Source: Trichoderma breve (Eukaryota; Ascomycota; Sordariomycetes; Hypocreales; Hypocreaceae). From it: a stretch of DNA of 64,000 nucleotides. The notes beneath the pieces are model-generated. The model had not been told where the DNA came from. It ran no database searches and saw nothing but the letters and a program-made list of their open reading frames with translations. The stretch is taken from the NCBI RefSeq assembly GCF_028502605.1, contig NW_026611594.1:1561836-1625835 (forward strand), given 5' to 3'. Below, piece after piece: positions 33,086-43,475 of this stretch. How positions within the stretch are numbered: position 1 is the first letter of the stretch; each line of letters opens with the position of its first letter. The position numbers were made by a program, and so were the translations under genes.

Positions 33086-33697
33086 ATGGAATATCGCTAC
33101 TCCGATAAAATGCCTGTCCCCAGTACAGAATTTATTAGAAAAGATGGGAACGTAGCAGCAGCTGCACTGGGTATCCCAGGTACCCCTCAGCTCGATGCAG
33201 AAAATTCCACTGTCACTTCTGGTACTCCGCATGCAGCAACTCCTAGAAGTCAAATTTGTGTACACGACAATCCCAGCGATCCAACACCATGTCCAAACTG
33301 CGATACATTTGCTTTCCTGAATCAGCTACTACCACCTACAAGCGGCCCTAGCAGAGATGACACTTTTAATAGTTTCAACAATTACACATCGAATGATGAA
33401 ATAAAACTGTGAGACATCATTACTCTAAGTAAATGCTAAAACTAATATTTTAGGATGCTGATGGGAATATCGTCCCGTCTCGACGCTCTCGAGACTGCTG
33501 TTTCTACTGGCAATGGTCACATAGACCAACTGAACTCTCACCTACTTGGGCTGCTAAGCAATATACCAAATAAAGATGAGTTGATTCACGCAATATCCGG
33601 TTTAAAGAGGAGTATGAAAGGATTTACTAGAGCTTTGTTGCTCCAACTTTTTGGCTGTCATGTTCTGGGTGAAGTGGATACAACAGATAATTCATAA
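33086..33697 (+). CDS. small two-exon protein, unknown
   Basis: Exons 33086-33408 and 33454-33697 (45-bp intron with ACTAAT branch, phase 2) give 188 residues. The first exon is polar with a CxxC (TPCPNCDTFAFL). The second is amphipathic: SSRLDALETAVSTGNGHIDQ, then LLGLLSNIPNKDELIHAISG. A helix-rich C-terminus suggests oligomerisation. No family recognised. First of a group of tiny genes at 33-43 kb. Confidence 0.6.
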
Positions 33698-33939
33698 TTG
33701 GTATATACGCAACTTTTCTATATAGCCAGTCATATTCTTTCAACAGCCGCTAATTAATTGCTCGCTATATATGCCGCAGCGCTTCAGCTTGGGACGCGAT
33801 TGATATGTATTTAAAGCTCTCCCAGGTTCACGCAGATGCATGTCCAACGTCTTACTCCTTACATATGTATCTACCCTCTACGCATTCTGCAGAGCCAAGC
33901 CTTTATCCGCCCACTTGTTTCCCATAACATTATCTCGTA

Positions 33940-34341
33940 ATGCAAAGACAAGAAAAACCCCTTCCGCAACCCCCACAAGGCAGCGGTTATATACCAGCTA
34001 AACCACCACAATCTTCGAGTAATCTGCTTGCAGAACAGTCGGGCACATTCACACACGAACAAAGCACGAAATTGAAACAGCAAAATGAGAGTTTGCAACA
34101 TGCTATACGGAAGAAAAACGAGGAGCTCGCTCAACTCCAGCAAAAGATCGCACATTACCAGCGTTATGTTAAGCAACAACATGAGAGTTTTACCCGAGTG
34201 TTCCGAAAGATCAGCTCTGTTTTTGAGGAGTATCAAGCAACTGTAGAAGACGCGAACGCAAGCGCCATTGAAGTGGACTCAGTGGATGAAGCTATCCAAG
34301 CATATGCGGCATTTAGCGACAGTGAGGAGGATTTTATTTGA
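33940..34341 (+). CDS. small coiled-coil protein, unknown
   Basis: Single exon, 133 residues from ATG 33940. A proline/glutamine-rich start (EKPLPQPPQGSGYIPAKPPQ), then a coiled coil (STKLKQQNESLQHAIRKKNE, ELAQLQQKIAHYQRYVKQQ), then an acidic tail FSDSEEDFI. The acidic end resembles that of the gene at 42676 (EGSDSDVVDYLP). Function unknown. Confidence 0.6.
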   Translation: MQRQEKPLPQPPQGSGYIPAKPPQSSSNLLAEQSGTFTHEQSTKLKQQNESLQHAIRKKNEELAQLQQKIAHYQRYVKQQHESFTRVFRKISSVFEEYQATVEDANASAIEVDSVDEAIQAYAAFSDSEEDFI

Positions 34342-35008
34342 CATCATATCCGTAGTCACTACAATAGCACAACTAAATCATGAATGCTCATAATAAAACC
34401 TTCACCCTCCACCCGTGCTACAATGGACCACTCGGATGCAGTTCCCATCTGCGTGTTGGTCGACACTGCCCTGGATTCCACTCCGCGGGGCGCCCGGACA
34501 GTTGCCCCGTTCGGTGCCTGTAAGACGACGGGGCTCCACACAACCACCGGTGATGTTCTTCCTACAGATACTCCACAAGTCCACCGGGTACAACCTCCCT
34601 CCGTAGGCCCGAAATAAAATTAATGAGTCGGAGGTCACCGGGACCTTTGATAAGAGATATGATTGGAGTGATATTTACTTAGGAACCGCGTAATCAGTTA
34701 CTTCTCCACACACCCATTTTAAGGCTTTGTCTCCATATGAGTTGCTATTTTACGCACCTATGTTTGTCTTCATACCGGCGGCTATTTTATGTCTCGAGTA
34801 GGGTAAATAAAATTAATACATTGACCTTTTAAAATTAGACGTGCTTTAAATAAAACAGCCCATAAAAAGCACAAGATTCTTGTATATATACTGGCGATAA
34901 GTGAAATAATTTCTCGACATCCAGTCCATAAGCAGCAGCCAATCTTTCACATAATAAAAAACTCATTCAACTCTTTGTCTATTTACTGAAATATATTACC
35001 CGTTTACC
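34342..35008. other. intergenic
   Basis: About 670 bp. The frame 34384-34617 lacks features. A TATA-like TATATATA lies near 34883, about 120 bp upstream of the next start, and may serve it. Confidence 0.45.
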
Positions 35009-35617
35009 ATGGCAGCTATTACTTGCAAAGTTGTCGATACTTATAACATTGGAGTTGAGGGAGTTCAGGTTATCTTGGACTGCCGTGACCGATTCTACAA
35101 CCACGTTGGCAAATTAGAATCGCTCACTGATGCTGAAGGGAAAATTAACTTTTGGTACCAATTTCCGGCTTCTGGTTATGGATCCGGTCTCGAGCCACAA
35201 GTTGTGGATGCCACAGACATCCCTCGCGTCTCGTTGACCTTTTATCCCCACCCTCGGCTCATGGCTCCACATGCCCCCTGGGTGAGTATTCGCGCCGATC
35301 TTTATCTCCCAGGGGTGGCAGGTCATAGCGTTGTGCTGCATCTTGAAGACACTCCGCGCTTGGAGTACACCACCGACCCAGTTTCAGGGCCAATCAGCCC
35401 GCTAGCAGTGGACACCCAAGCATTGGATATACTTCGAACGCCCTCTCCATTTTTACTCTCGCCGCCACCTTTGACTATATCGAGTTACGAATCCTCTGAT
35501 GACGATTATGAACCAACAATCGATGACGAAATAGATACTGAGACAAGGGGTCATAAAAGAAAACTGGATGTAGAGAGTGGACAGAGTCCGCGTGCGAGGC
35601 GACAGCGGACGGAATAG
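35009..35617 (+). CDS. transthyretin/HIUase-like domain protein with basic tail
   Basis: Single exon, 202 residues. Residues 1-110 follow the transthyretin/5-hydroxyisourate hydrolase pattern: ITCKVVDTYNIGVEGVQVIL, then ESLTDAEGKINFW (normal ...VTDADGRI..W), then a V-x-LTF strand (PRVSLTFYPHP) and a pre-C-terminal strand SIRADLYLPG. True HIUases end in a YRGS-type tetrapeptide and use conserved His/Arg residues; the His of the first strand and the YRGS end are not seen here, so urate-pathway activity is doubtful. The protein continues with an 85-residue acidic tail and a basic end (GHKRKLDVESG, RARRQRTE) that looks like a nuclear signal. A repurposed fold is the simplest reading. Confidence 0.6.
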   Translation: MAAITCKVVDTYNIGVEGVQVILDCRDRFYNHVGKLESLTDAEGKINFWYQFPASGYGSGLEPQVVDATDIPRVSLTFYPHPRLMAPHAPWVSIRADLYLPGVAGHSVVLHLEDTPRLEYTTDPVSGPISPLAVDTQALDILRTPSPFLLSPPPLTISSYESSDDDYEPTIDDEIDTETRGHKRKLDVESGQSPRARRQRTE

Positions 35618-35816
35618 AAATTGTTGGGGCTACCGAAATAATTATGTTTCGGGTTAGTTGGTGTCACTAGTTATAGATGAGAAGCTCAATGTATTCCTAA
35701 TACTGTTTTTTATATAATCTGTATTCCTCCCAACCTCTCGCATTGTCTAGTGTTTCTTCTTCAATTACTCTTATTCTACTATATTAACAGTCTTCCATTT
35801 GGCTATTACCGATATA

Positions 35817-36029
35817 ATGGCACATTTGGAAAATCATCATGTGAATGACTATGTCAACCCCCGAATAGTTCCAAGCGTTTCCGAGGACACCATACGTGAC
35901 TTGGAGGCTACCAATGAAGCCTTGGCTGCAGAATTAGAAACTTCAAAAGCGACCATTAAGAAGTTATCACTGGATATTCTTACGTTGCGTCATTTGGTGA
36001 GCTATATATTCCCCGAATTCTCAAAGTAA
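35817..36029 (+). CDS. very small coiled-coil protein, unknown
   Basis: 70 residues from ATG 35817 (the longer frame opens at TTG). Core IRDLEATNEALAAELETSKA followed by TIKKLSLDILTLRHLVSYIF. This matches in register the gene at 41269 (VIELRAEKQRLKTELADSHM, KIKKLASEVLSLQHSVGTLF), so the two are probably paralogues. A GTGAGC site after LRHL could start an intron, so the 3' end is uncertain. Confidence 0.5.
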   Translation: MAHLENHHVNDYVNPRIVPSVSEDTIRDLEATNEALAAELETSKATIKKLSLDILTLRHLVSYIFPEFSK

Positions 36030-38151
36030 TTCCTATTGACTGAAAGAAGGTTCCATGGGTGGTATTGCATGACTCAGGAAAACCGCTCTGTAATAAAACT
36101 AGCGATAAGACTACGCCAAGGGACTGATGGAACATGAAGAAATCTCAGAGCAGACCTTTGACTCAACAGCAGAGAATCTCTGTATGTTCTCTATAAGCAG
36201 GCGAAATTGAATACAATTATCAGTATGCAAATGATGCGGATAGAGTAGCTAGAATTGAGTGCACACTACAAGCTCTCGCTGCACCATTAACATCAGAAAA
36301 TATCTGTATAATTTGTCAACATTTTGTTTCAATATTAACCCAGATTCTTTCGTAGGCACTAGCTTACTACGTCTTTCAATAGTTCAGGGGTGTCGGAGCT
36401 TCGGCGACATCAGGTCACCATGAGCGGATTACATGCGGGAGAGTGGAGTACGTACTACAAAAAGGTTAGATCTGTCCCGACGGGACGGTTCGCACTAAGC
36501 TAAAAGAGAAGGAGCATCGCTGATTTTCTTAGCCAAAATTCTCTGCACCAATCCCGTTCATGAATAGCTATCTTCGCCTAGACTGCTGGATTTGCTGTTG
36601 GCTTTAGTCTTTAGAGCAGAGTAAAATCTCCACTACTAATGCCACCGTTATGGTGCCATAACATGATGTGCTTTTCAAAAGTTCCATTGCTTTACTGACA
36701 TTGCCGAAGCCGTCTTGGCCTCAGTAGCTACGCGAGGTAAACCGATAGCTGTTTCGGGGTTGTTAGCAGCATCGTGGTGATTGGCTAGGCTACGCTTGTC
36801 TGACGCCGCATTTAGGCTCAAGTCATGTCTTCGACTGGTGCGCAACACGCCCGCTCCCCAATACGTCACCCTGAGTTCTGCCTGGGCCCCCCGGCTGAGT
36901 AAGGCATGCCCATCCCAACCACAGTAAAGTTTTGTCCGTGGAAATAACGTTGATCGTGAGTGATGGCAGGTCATTTCTTGAGTCACATGTGACATTTTTC
37001 GGGAACAATATTATACTTCAATACTACATTTACGTATGACAGCAGGCTATCATGGCATTTCAATAAGCCAATAGCTCTGCTCTATATTAAGCACCCTTGC
37101 AAGATTGATGCAAACTGCAAATGGAGGAGAGACATACTTTTTGGATATATGCAAGATGGACTAAAGAAGATACATTGCTTATCTGTCTAATTTAGCTAAT
37201 AGAAGGGGAACAAATTAGAAACGTTTCTGCTGACAGTTCTTATGCTCAAGGTACGTAAGAACATCCTGGGATAGCGTAGAGGCTTCTTTTTGTCCATAAG
37301 ATAGTATCAACTAACCACCAAATACCAAATCCGCCGAGTGAGAAGAGCTTTAAATAACCTCTACTGAAACTCTGAATATAAAATTGGTCTAACCCCCAAG
37401 GGCCAAAAAAAAACGCAAGGCGTATTGCAGTGTACTCTCGGCTGGAGCATGTAGGTTCTACATACTTCGAGGATTTATTTTGTATATTATGTCGTAAATG
37501 GAATTCTACATTGCATTATTAACAGTGCCATGGAGCGAACAACCTAAATAAAAAAGACATACCATATTGACAGTATACAATCACAATGGCTATTAATATA
37601 AGGATCAGGTAACATAAGAGCAAATGCCGCCAGTATCTCATTAGTACTGCCAATGATTTCATCTTGAATACCAGAGGAAAATACTTTGAGTATGTAAAGT
37701 GTGTAGAGGACAAGAGACTCATTGTTGGGAATAATGAGCCACAAAATATAGAATAGAGCCCCAAATAAATTTAGTAAATCCTCATCTTAATAACCATACT
37801 GTCCAAAAGGTCCAATGTATAAATATTATTGTGTTATAAATAAAGAGATTACCTCTACGTCATTATAATAAAAATAGGTCTGTTTGACGCCTGAATGTAT
37901 TCTGGCGCTTCAGTATTACCTTTCATTGGTTGCTTTAAATAAGTACACGTTTAAAATAAAATTAACTAGAAAGGCTCTTAATTAAGGCAGTCGAAAATTA
38001 GGATTGTAGAACACTAGCTCCCTTCCCCTTAGCTAGCTTTATATAAAGGTCTTAAAATACAGGTGACCTCTCCCCTCTTTTGCTTTAATATTCCCCTCTC
38101 GCAAATATCTGCAACAAATTGTATCCAATCTATGAACTATACCAAGCAATT
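36030..38151. other. 2.1-kb region without a supported gene
   Basis: Short frames only (for example 36675-36995 and 37519-37764, both minus), none with recognisable features. Around 37240-38100 it becomes AT-rich. It may hold decayed genes or transposon remnants that I cannot identify. Confidence 0.45.
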
Positions 38152-38653
38152 ATGCTGTCAAGAATGAATCAAAATCTTGTATGCTACGGCTGTGTAAGAT
38201 ATATATTACTTCTTTGAACTTATGTCTTGACTAATATATACCAATTAGATTGAATTACCTCAAATTGTTCGTTCCACAGGGGGAATATTACTCCATCCAT
38301 CTACTACTAAACAGCTTGGAGTAATCTCGGTCCAAAACATTCAGTTTTCGTTGGTATTGACGAATGGAGACAACTTTTCTTTAAACATTTACGGCCCTCC
38401 AAAATATATGTCCTTTATAGCTAGAGAACTAAGCGCCATTGGTATATCACTTGACCATCCGCATACTATTCGAGATGGTGTACATTATCAAAATCCTCAA
38501 TGGCCATTTAATCCATATACTAAACAGGATATGAATCATCATATATCGTCTGATGGGAAAGAAATTATGCTATGGCTGCCATCAGATACAACACAGGTTC
38601 AAAAGGCAAAAAAACATCAAAGGGGGCTGTTCAAACGGATTTTCAGATTTTAG
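38152..38653 (+). CDS. small protein, unknown; two-exon model tentative
   Basis: The coding part is clear: from about 38280 the frame reads GILLHPSTTKQLGVISVQNI, then NGDNFSLNIYGPPKYMSFIA, DHPHTIRDGVHYQNPQWPF and a basic end QKAKKHQRGLFKRIFRF. A CACAG acceptor precedes it at 38279. The first exon is proposed from ATG 38152 to about 38191, which needs a GTGTAA donor, a weak site. The conserved-looking W/P/H-rich block suggests a real domain. Family unknown to me. Confidence 0.45.
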
Positions 38654-39813
38654 GGCCATCGATCAATCTTATTGCCGAGACACGTATTATTGTAGAAATA
38701 TAAGTCCACTTATTCTCTGAAATGCTCAGTGTTGCTTTATTCTCTGCTTTGGTATCTTGTGTCCCTTTCGAACTTATGCTTTCGTATAACGCACTTAAGA
38801 CGACTCTGGCCAATTGATTACGTGGACTCTATATAATACTTTAGACACGCGGACTTGTTCCGGTTACCCGTTAGTCTGCGCCCTTCCGTTTATAGCTGTA
38901 GCTGTGGTGTCGCTTGGAATACGAGTCGATGTTATGCATGTTGGTCGTGAATGCAGTGGATCCTAACGGTGAATGGGGCGAAAAAGCCTCAACTGGAAGG
39001 CGCATCGACGGCGTGTCTTAGCTCACATGATAGTGCGCTGATGCGAGGCTGGGTGTGAAGACACAGCTCTAACTGTGCCCATCAAGGCTAGGCTCATCCC
39101 GACGGAACGGATCGCCCGTGTCTAAGCGCCAGTTGACAAATTCATCACTCAATATGCAAGGATTATACGAAGTCGTATCTAATAAAGTCGCATCTTTCTA
39201 CGGCTGAGTTCAACGCCTGTTGGGAGTTTCGGGCCTATTCTGCCGCTTTACATGTTTGGTCAAATTCTTTACCTATTTTTGACTATAGTTCATGGATATA
39301 TTGTCTTACATTTATCCACTCACATCTCTACGCAGTGCTTCAGCACCTTTCTCGTGCATGAGCCTAACCTCTAAGGTGTCGGTATGATCAGCCATATGAA
39401 ATGAGATGTTGCATCACACCAAATCTCCATATTTTGTCCAGTATGATGTGTTGTTCTATATACAGATTGGGCATAGATCAGCGCCTATAGCACCTATGTA
39501 CACCTGCCAGTGTTTATACAGGAAGTGTAACCGAATCAATGATGAGCATTTTCTTCCAACCCCCCCTTTCCCCTCCTTCCCATGTCCCCCTCTCCCACTT
39601 CTTTCATTCAACCTACTTTCCCTCTTATATTTATGGAGGAGTAATAGAGAGGGGAGGGGGAGGGGGAGGGGGAGGGGGAACGTATAATGTAAAAACATTT
39701 CGTTTAGTGTGGCCAAGATAGTTTATGCGTAATGAATCAGGAGAAGATGTAAGAAAGTCAAATATTTCTCCATATTTGTATCATTGAAATGCTCTATGGA
39801 GATTTTGTTTCTA
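38654..39813. other. intergenic region with G-rich microsatellite
   Basis: About 1.2 kb. No supported gene. A C-rich/T-rich stretch at 39555-39615 and a GGGGGA run near 39650 make a strongly strand-asymmetric patch. Confidence 0.5.
39650..39679 (+). repeat. (GGGGGA)n microsatellite
   Basis: About five tandem GGGGGA hexamers. G-runs of this spacing could fold as a G-quadruplex; this is an inference from the sequence. Confidence 0.85.
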
Positions 39814-40657
39814 CTAGTATTTTTGACCAAATATCCATGGCGATCGTGGCTTTTCTCCTTCAAGAAGGATAAAATCAGTATGGAGACCGTAGTTGGTGAA
39901 TTTTTCGTCTATGCCCCTCGCCAAACATCGATCAATTTGTTCAGCCGATTGATCCATCAATCTGTCATAGTCATCTTCTCCGTAACATGACTGACTAATA
40001 AAGAAACCTGGGCCCTTCATAGAGATTCTAATGCCAGTTGCAGTGCGCGCTCCAGGCAATTTCTCCATAAGTTCAGCAAGAGAATTCGCCTGAAAGCCTT
40101 TATAAGGCTGCCAATCGGAAACGAATATGATAGACTTGCTAGCTTTCCACACACTGTATGTGAAACTAGATATATCTTGAGAGCGTCCAGGATAGTCTCT
40201 GCAGCTTCTTATGGCGAGACAGGGAAGTGATCCCGACTCTGCTTTTGAATTGTAAGGTGGACCGGTGTTAATCGCCCTGAAGAAGAGCTGTGTCATTATG
40301 ATGTGAATTCTACCACGCATTAGTCTTATAAGATAAAGATTTGAAAACCTTCCTGTATACTTACTCTGCGTGATGAATACTGTACGTGAGGCGTCTTGAT
40401 GATGTAGACTCATTTGCCTCCGGCCAGAAATGCCGACCACCCCCTAAATCCTCCAGGAATAATTTGGCCATGTCGCCGAAAGCATCTTTGTAGACGAACC
40501 AGTTGCGAAGATCGACACCTCTATCACCGTCAGATGATATGAAGTCACCGATGAACTTTTCCAGTGCCTTCTGAAAAACTTCAGACCGAGCGCGACAGGA
40601 ATTACCATATCCTAATCGATTTAACAATTCACCAAATGTAGGAATAAGAAATGCCAT
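39814..40657 (-). CDS. unknown two-exon protein
   Basis: Exons 40365-40657 and 39814-40276 (88-bp intron, GTAAGT..TTCAG, phase 2) give 251 residues. The N-terminal exon has FGELLNRLGYGNSCRARSEV and LRNWFVYKDAFGDMAKLFLE; the second has INTGPPYNSKAESGSLPCLA, FTYSVWKASKSIIFVSDWQP and YGEDDYDRLMDQSAEQID. It is a compact globular-looking protein with no signal peptide or membrane segment. Not recognised; both exons have normal coding character and the frame is intact. Confidence 0.65.
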
Positions 40658-41268
40658 CGTATAGATAGTATAATAGTTTCAGGTAGTATAATACTACTTA
40701 GGAGAGAAAATAATCCCAAGCGACAGTGGGATTAAATATAGTTGAACAGTAGTGATTATTTAAGCGCTAGAGGGCTTTACTTGAGCGTGAACTGTTCGAC
40801 ATTGTAATCTTCCCCGCTTCCTTCAAGGGGGAATAACAAATAAGATTATCGTCTCATTTCCTTTACCCGATATCTTCCGTCTGTGCGGGTGGATACAACA
40901 TCGAAGTTCGGAGCGCCCTGATTAACGAACTCCGAGTGGAGACTCCGTGCAACCACCGTCAGAAGCTCCACACCAAGCTCCACCACGGCGGTCTACACCC
41001 GGTAGACTCACGTAGCTTGGCGGTAAAGTGGAAGTGCAGTTTTTTCATTCGCGGATGCAATGTGATATAATTGTGATTACTTACCCCGCATGATGAGGGT
41101 ATTTTGGAAATGTGAACTATCGCAAACATTTCCTTTTTGACTGAATTCATTATACTATCCCCACCTGTCCGTAAATCTCTTAATCACTTTTTACCAGACG
41201 TAAAACTATAAGATCAGTGTCCCAATTCACATTCCTCTAATTCAAAACATTTTTATCACCAAAGACTA
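40658..41268. other. divergent intergenic region
   Basis: About 610 bp between two outward-facing starts (40657 minus, 41269 plus). No coding signal. Confidence 0.5.
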
Positions 41269-41563
41269 ATGGAACTGAATAATACAGTAATCATGGATCA
41301 CAAGCGGACAGATGACTCTTTGCCTTCCCAACAACAAGCTGCGCTGCCAGAAGAAGTAGTCAAACGAGTTATCGAGTTACGCGCTGAAAAGCAACGGCTC
41401 AAAACTGAGCTAGCAGACTCCCATATGAAGATAAAAAAGCTAGCTTCGGAAGTCTTATCACTACAACATTCAGTAGGTACCTTGTTTCAGTATATTGTAT
41501 GTGTTACTTACTGTATTTCTGTAGACTAGCCGGATTATGATATTGGATAATCAAGATAAATAG
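41269..41563 (+). CDS. very small coiled-coil protein, paralogue of 35817
   Basis: Exons 41269-41472 and 41525-41563 (52-bp intron GTAGGT..CTGTAG) give 80 residues. Unspliced, the frame would end at 41529. The coiled coil EEVVKRVIELRAEKQRLKTE, LADSHMKIKKLASEVLSLQH aligns without gaps to the gene at 35817. An alternative in-frame ATG lies at 41293. Function unknown. Confidence 0.5.
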
Positions 41564-42024
41564 CGCAAAAAAGACTCGAAATCTGAATATAGCGCACATA
41601 GGGCTACAACGCAGGAGAAATACATTCATCAAAGTATTCAGTTCATAGAAATTGCTGTCTTGTTATTTTCCTCTACCTATGATAGCTTAATATATTCCCT
41701 AGTTTACTATTACTCAAGAATAATATACTTGCTGTATTAATTATTAATGTTCTCTGGTGTTTTTTTAAGCTTTATGCTTGTTTGTGTGTTTTAGCATGAT
41801 CACGGTGAAAAATATATATGCAGCGCCTGTAAAGTTGAAAATAAGACGAATATCTTACGAACTTGACAACTTGTTTGTTTGTTTGTTTTATTATTAACGT
41901 CCACTAAGTAATCTAGTTACATAAGTCCTCATCTGGGCACTTAGACGGTAGGAGCCGCCGAGTTTAGATCGGGCGTTCGCTACGTTTTAATGTGATAAAG
42001 GAAATGGGGAAGTCTCAATTTGTT
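41564..42024. other. intergenic
   Basis: About 460 bp, AT-rich with a short TTTG run near 41871-41888. No gene. Confidence 0.5.
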
Positions 42025-42470
42025 TTACGTGTCTGTTTCTGTAGGGGGGGGGGCGTATGGGCTTGTCTCCTCCACTAGCTTTTGGAAGTCCTTATACCCC
42101 CCGTCACCGAGGAGGTATTGGATATGGGTGGTTCCGAAGCGCGCCTCCCTCTCCGGTACGTCAGGGAGGAAAGGGGCTACTATGCGGTACTTTACGAAGT
42201 GCCCTTGTGTCCTTGGCTCCCCGCATTTGCAGGTGGGCCTGGTGCAAACTTGACAACTGATCCAGTCTTGCAAATGGCATTATGCAGTCTACAGTATCCA
42301 CTTAGTTGCCGCCAGGAGCGGTACAAGGCAATTAGTTTGCCTTCAATTATAGAAGTCCTTCCGGATGACCAGCGCTTCCGGACTTTACGGTCTGTAATCG
42401 GTCCGACCGAATACCTCCACTCTAATCATCCCCGCCCCGGAAGCCGATCCTGTTGAGATATGAAACCCGA
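42025..42470 (-). pseudogene. probable LINE-type retrotransposon 3' coding relic
   Basis: On the minus strand, pieces in two frames resemble the RNase H/C-terminal end of fungal Tad1-like LINEs: LYRSWRQLSGYCRLHNAICK in one frame, then, after a shift, CQVCTRPTCKCGEPRTQGHF and a closing IQYLLGDGGYKDFQKLVEE. The Cys-x-Cys-Gly...His pattern is that of the terminal zinc-knuckle-like motif. GC is higher than in the flanks. No reverse transcriptase domain is present, so this is tentative. Confidence 0.35.
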
Positions 42471-42574
42471 GCGATTCGCCGATTACTAGATTGTTACTAA
42501 ATATAAATAAGGGTGTATATATATCCCTTGTTAAATATAACCCTTTCATTAGATTAACACCTCTTGAAGCTTAG

Positions 42575-42592
42575 TATATATATATATATATA
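42575..42592. repeat. (TA)9 microsatellite in promoter region
   Basis: Nine TA dinucleotides about 85 bp upstream of the start at 42676. It could act as the TATA element of that gene. Confidence 0.7.
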
Positions 42593-42675
42593 CAACTTAT
42601 TACTGCGGCAAAGGCAATAACCGCTCTATTATTCGCAACCCCATCAAGTTCACTTATTTTATTATTCACACTACA

Positions 42676-43082
42676 ATGGCTAGTTCAGCGAAAGAAGAGT
42701 TTTATTTTATCCCTCTTGACCAAAATGTTCTAAGTCTTTCTGCTATACGGCATGAATTAGAGCAATTTCGTCAAGCTTTCAGTTTACTTCGAGAAGATCT
42801 AATCCTTATCTCACACACCCTGCCACGAATCGACGGAAGGATTGCTCGTCTCATGATGCAGAACCAACTTTTATTAAAATCTATTGATAAACAGGTATTT
42901 AGATACTCTAGTATTTTTACGAACTACTGCTGACTGCTTCCGAGTTATATCAAAACATTCCGCAGACTCCTTCCACTGCTACAGCGCCCCAAGCTCCATG
43001 GCAAGCGGAAGATATGGAAATAAGAAAGTATTATGAAGAAGAGGAAGGAAGTGATAGCGATGTTGTTGATTATTTACCATAG
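42676..43082 (+). CDS. small helical protein with acidic tail, unknown
   Basis: Exons 42676-42894 and 42966-43082 (71-bp intron, phase 0) give 111 residues. The first exon is amphipathic helix (LSAIRHELEQFRQAFSLLRE, HTLPRIDGRIARLMMQNQLL). The second is acidic (DMEIRKYYEEEEGSDSDVVD then YLP). The pattern of helix followed by an acidic SDSD/SDSE tail is shared with the gene at 33940. Function unknown. Confidence 0.6.
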
Positions 43083-43475
43083 TCATTGTAAAAACCTATT
43101 GATAAATAAAGATTGATGACCCGTATTGTTTTATAAAGCCACTGAAATTAGCCTGATGAAATTTGTATTTATATTTCATGTAGTTTCCCTTAACTATGTG
43201 TATATGTATATTGCTCTTACCTTTCTTATGTATTTGCTTACTATATCTTACACTATATTTAAAGCTACTAAGTAGAACTTATCTTTTCATTATTATTTCA
43301 TAGCATTTATATTATTATATAAACTCAGTATCTAAGTATAATACAAAGGAGACATATAATAGATCTAACTGGAACAAATCTTGTAATAGTAAACGCAATA
43401 TTTATTATTATTACTACTCATAATATATATCCAAATGGACTCATGGGGTCAATAACATAGAAGACTTATTGCGAA
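43083..43475. other. convergent intergenic region, AT-rich
   Basis: About 390 bp between two converging stops. No feature. Confidence 0.5.

Noticed and set aside
37519..37764. Hydrophobic 81-codon minus-strand frame
   Set aside because: AT-rich sequence readily gives Leu/Ile/Tyr-rich frames; an overlapping frame is equally open.
36473..39110. Similar short strings TCCCGACGGGACGG (36475) and TCCCGACGGAACGG (39098)
   Set aside because: About 14 bp of similarity with no further flanking match; too short to call a repeat family.
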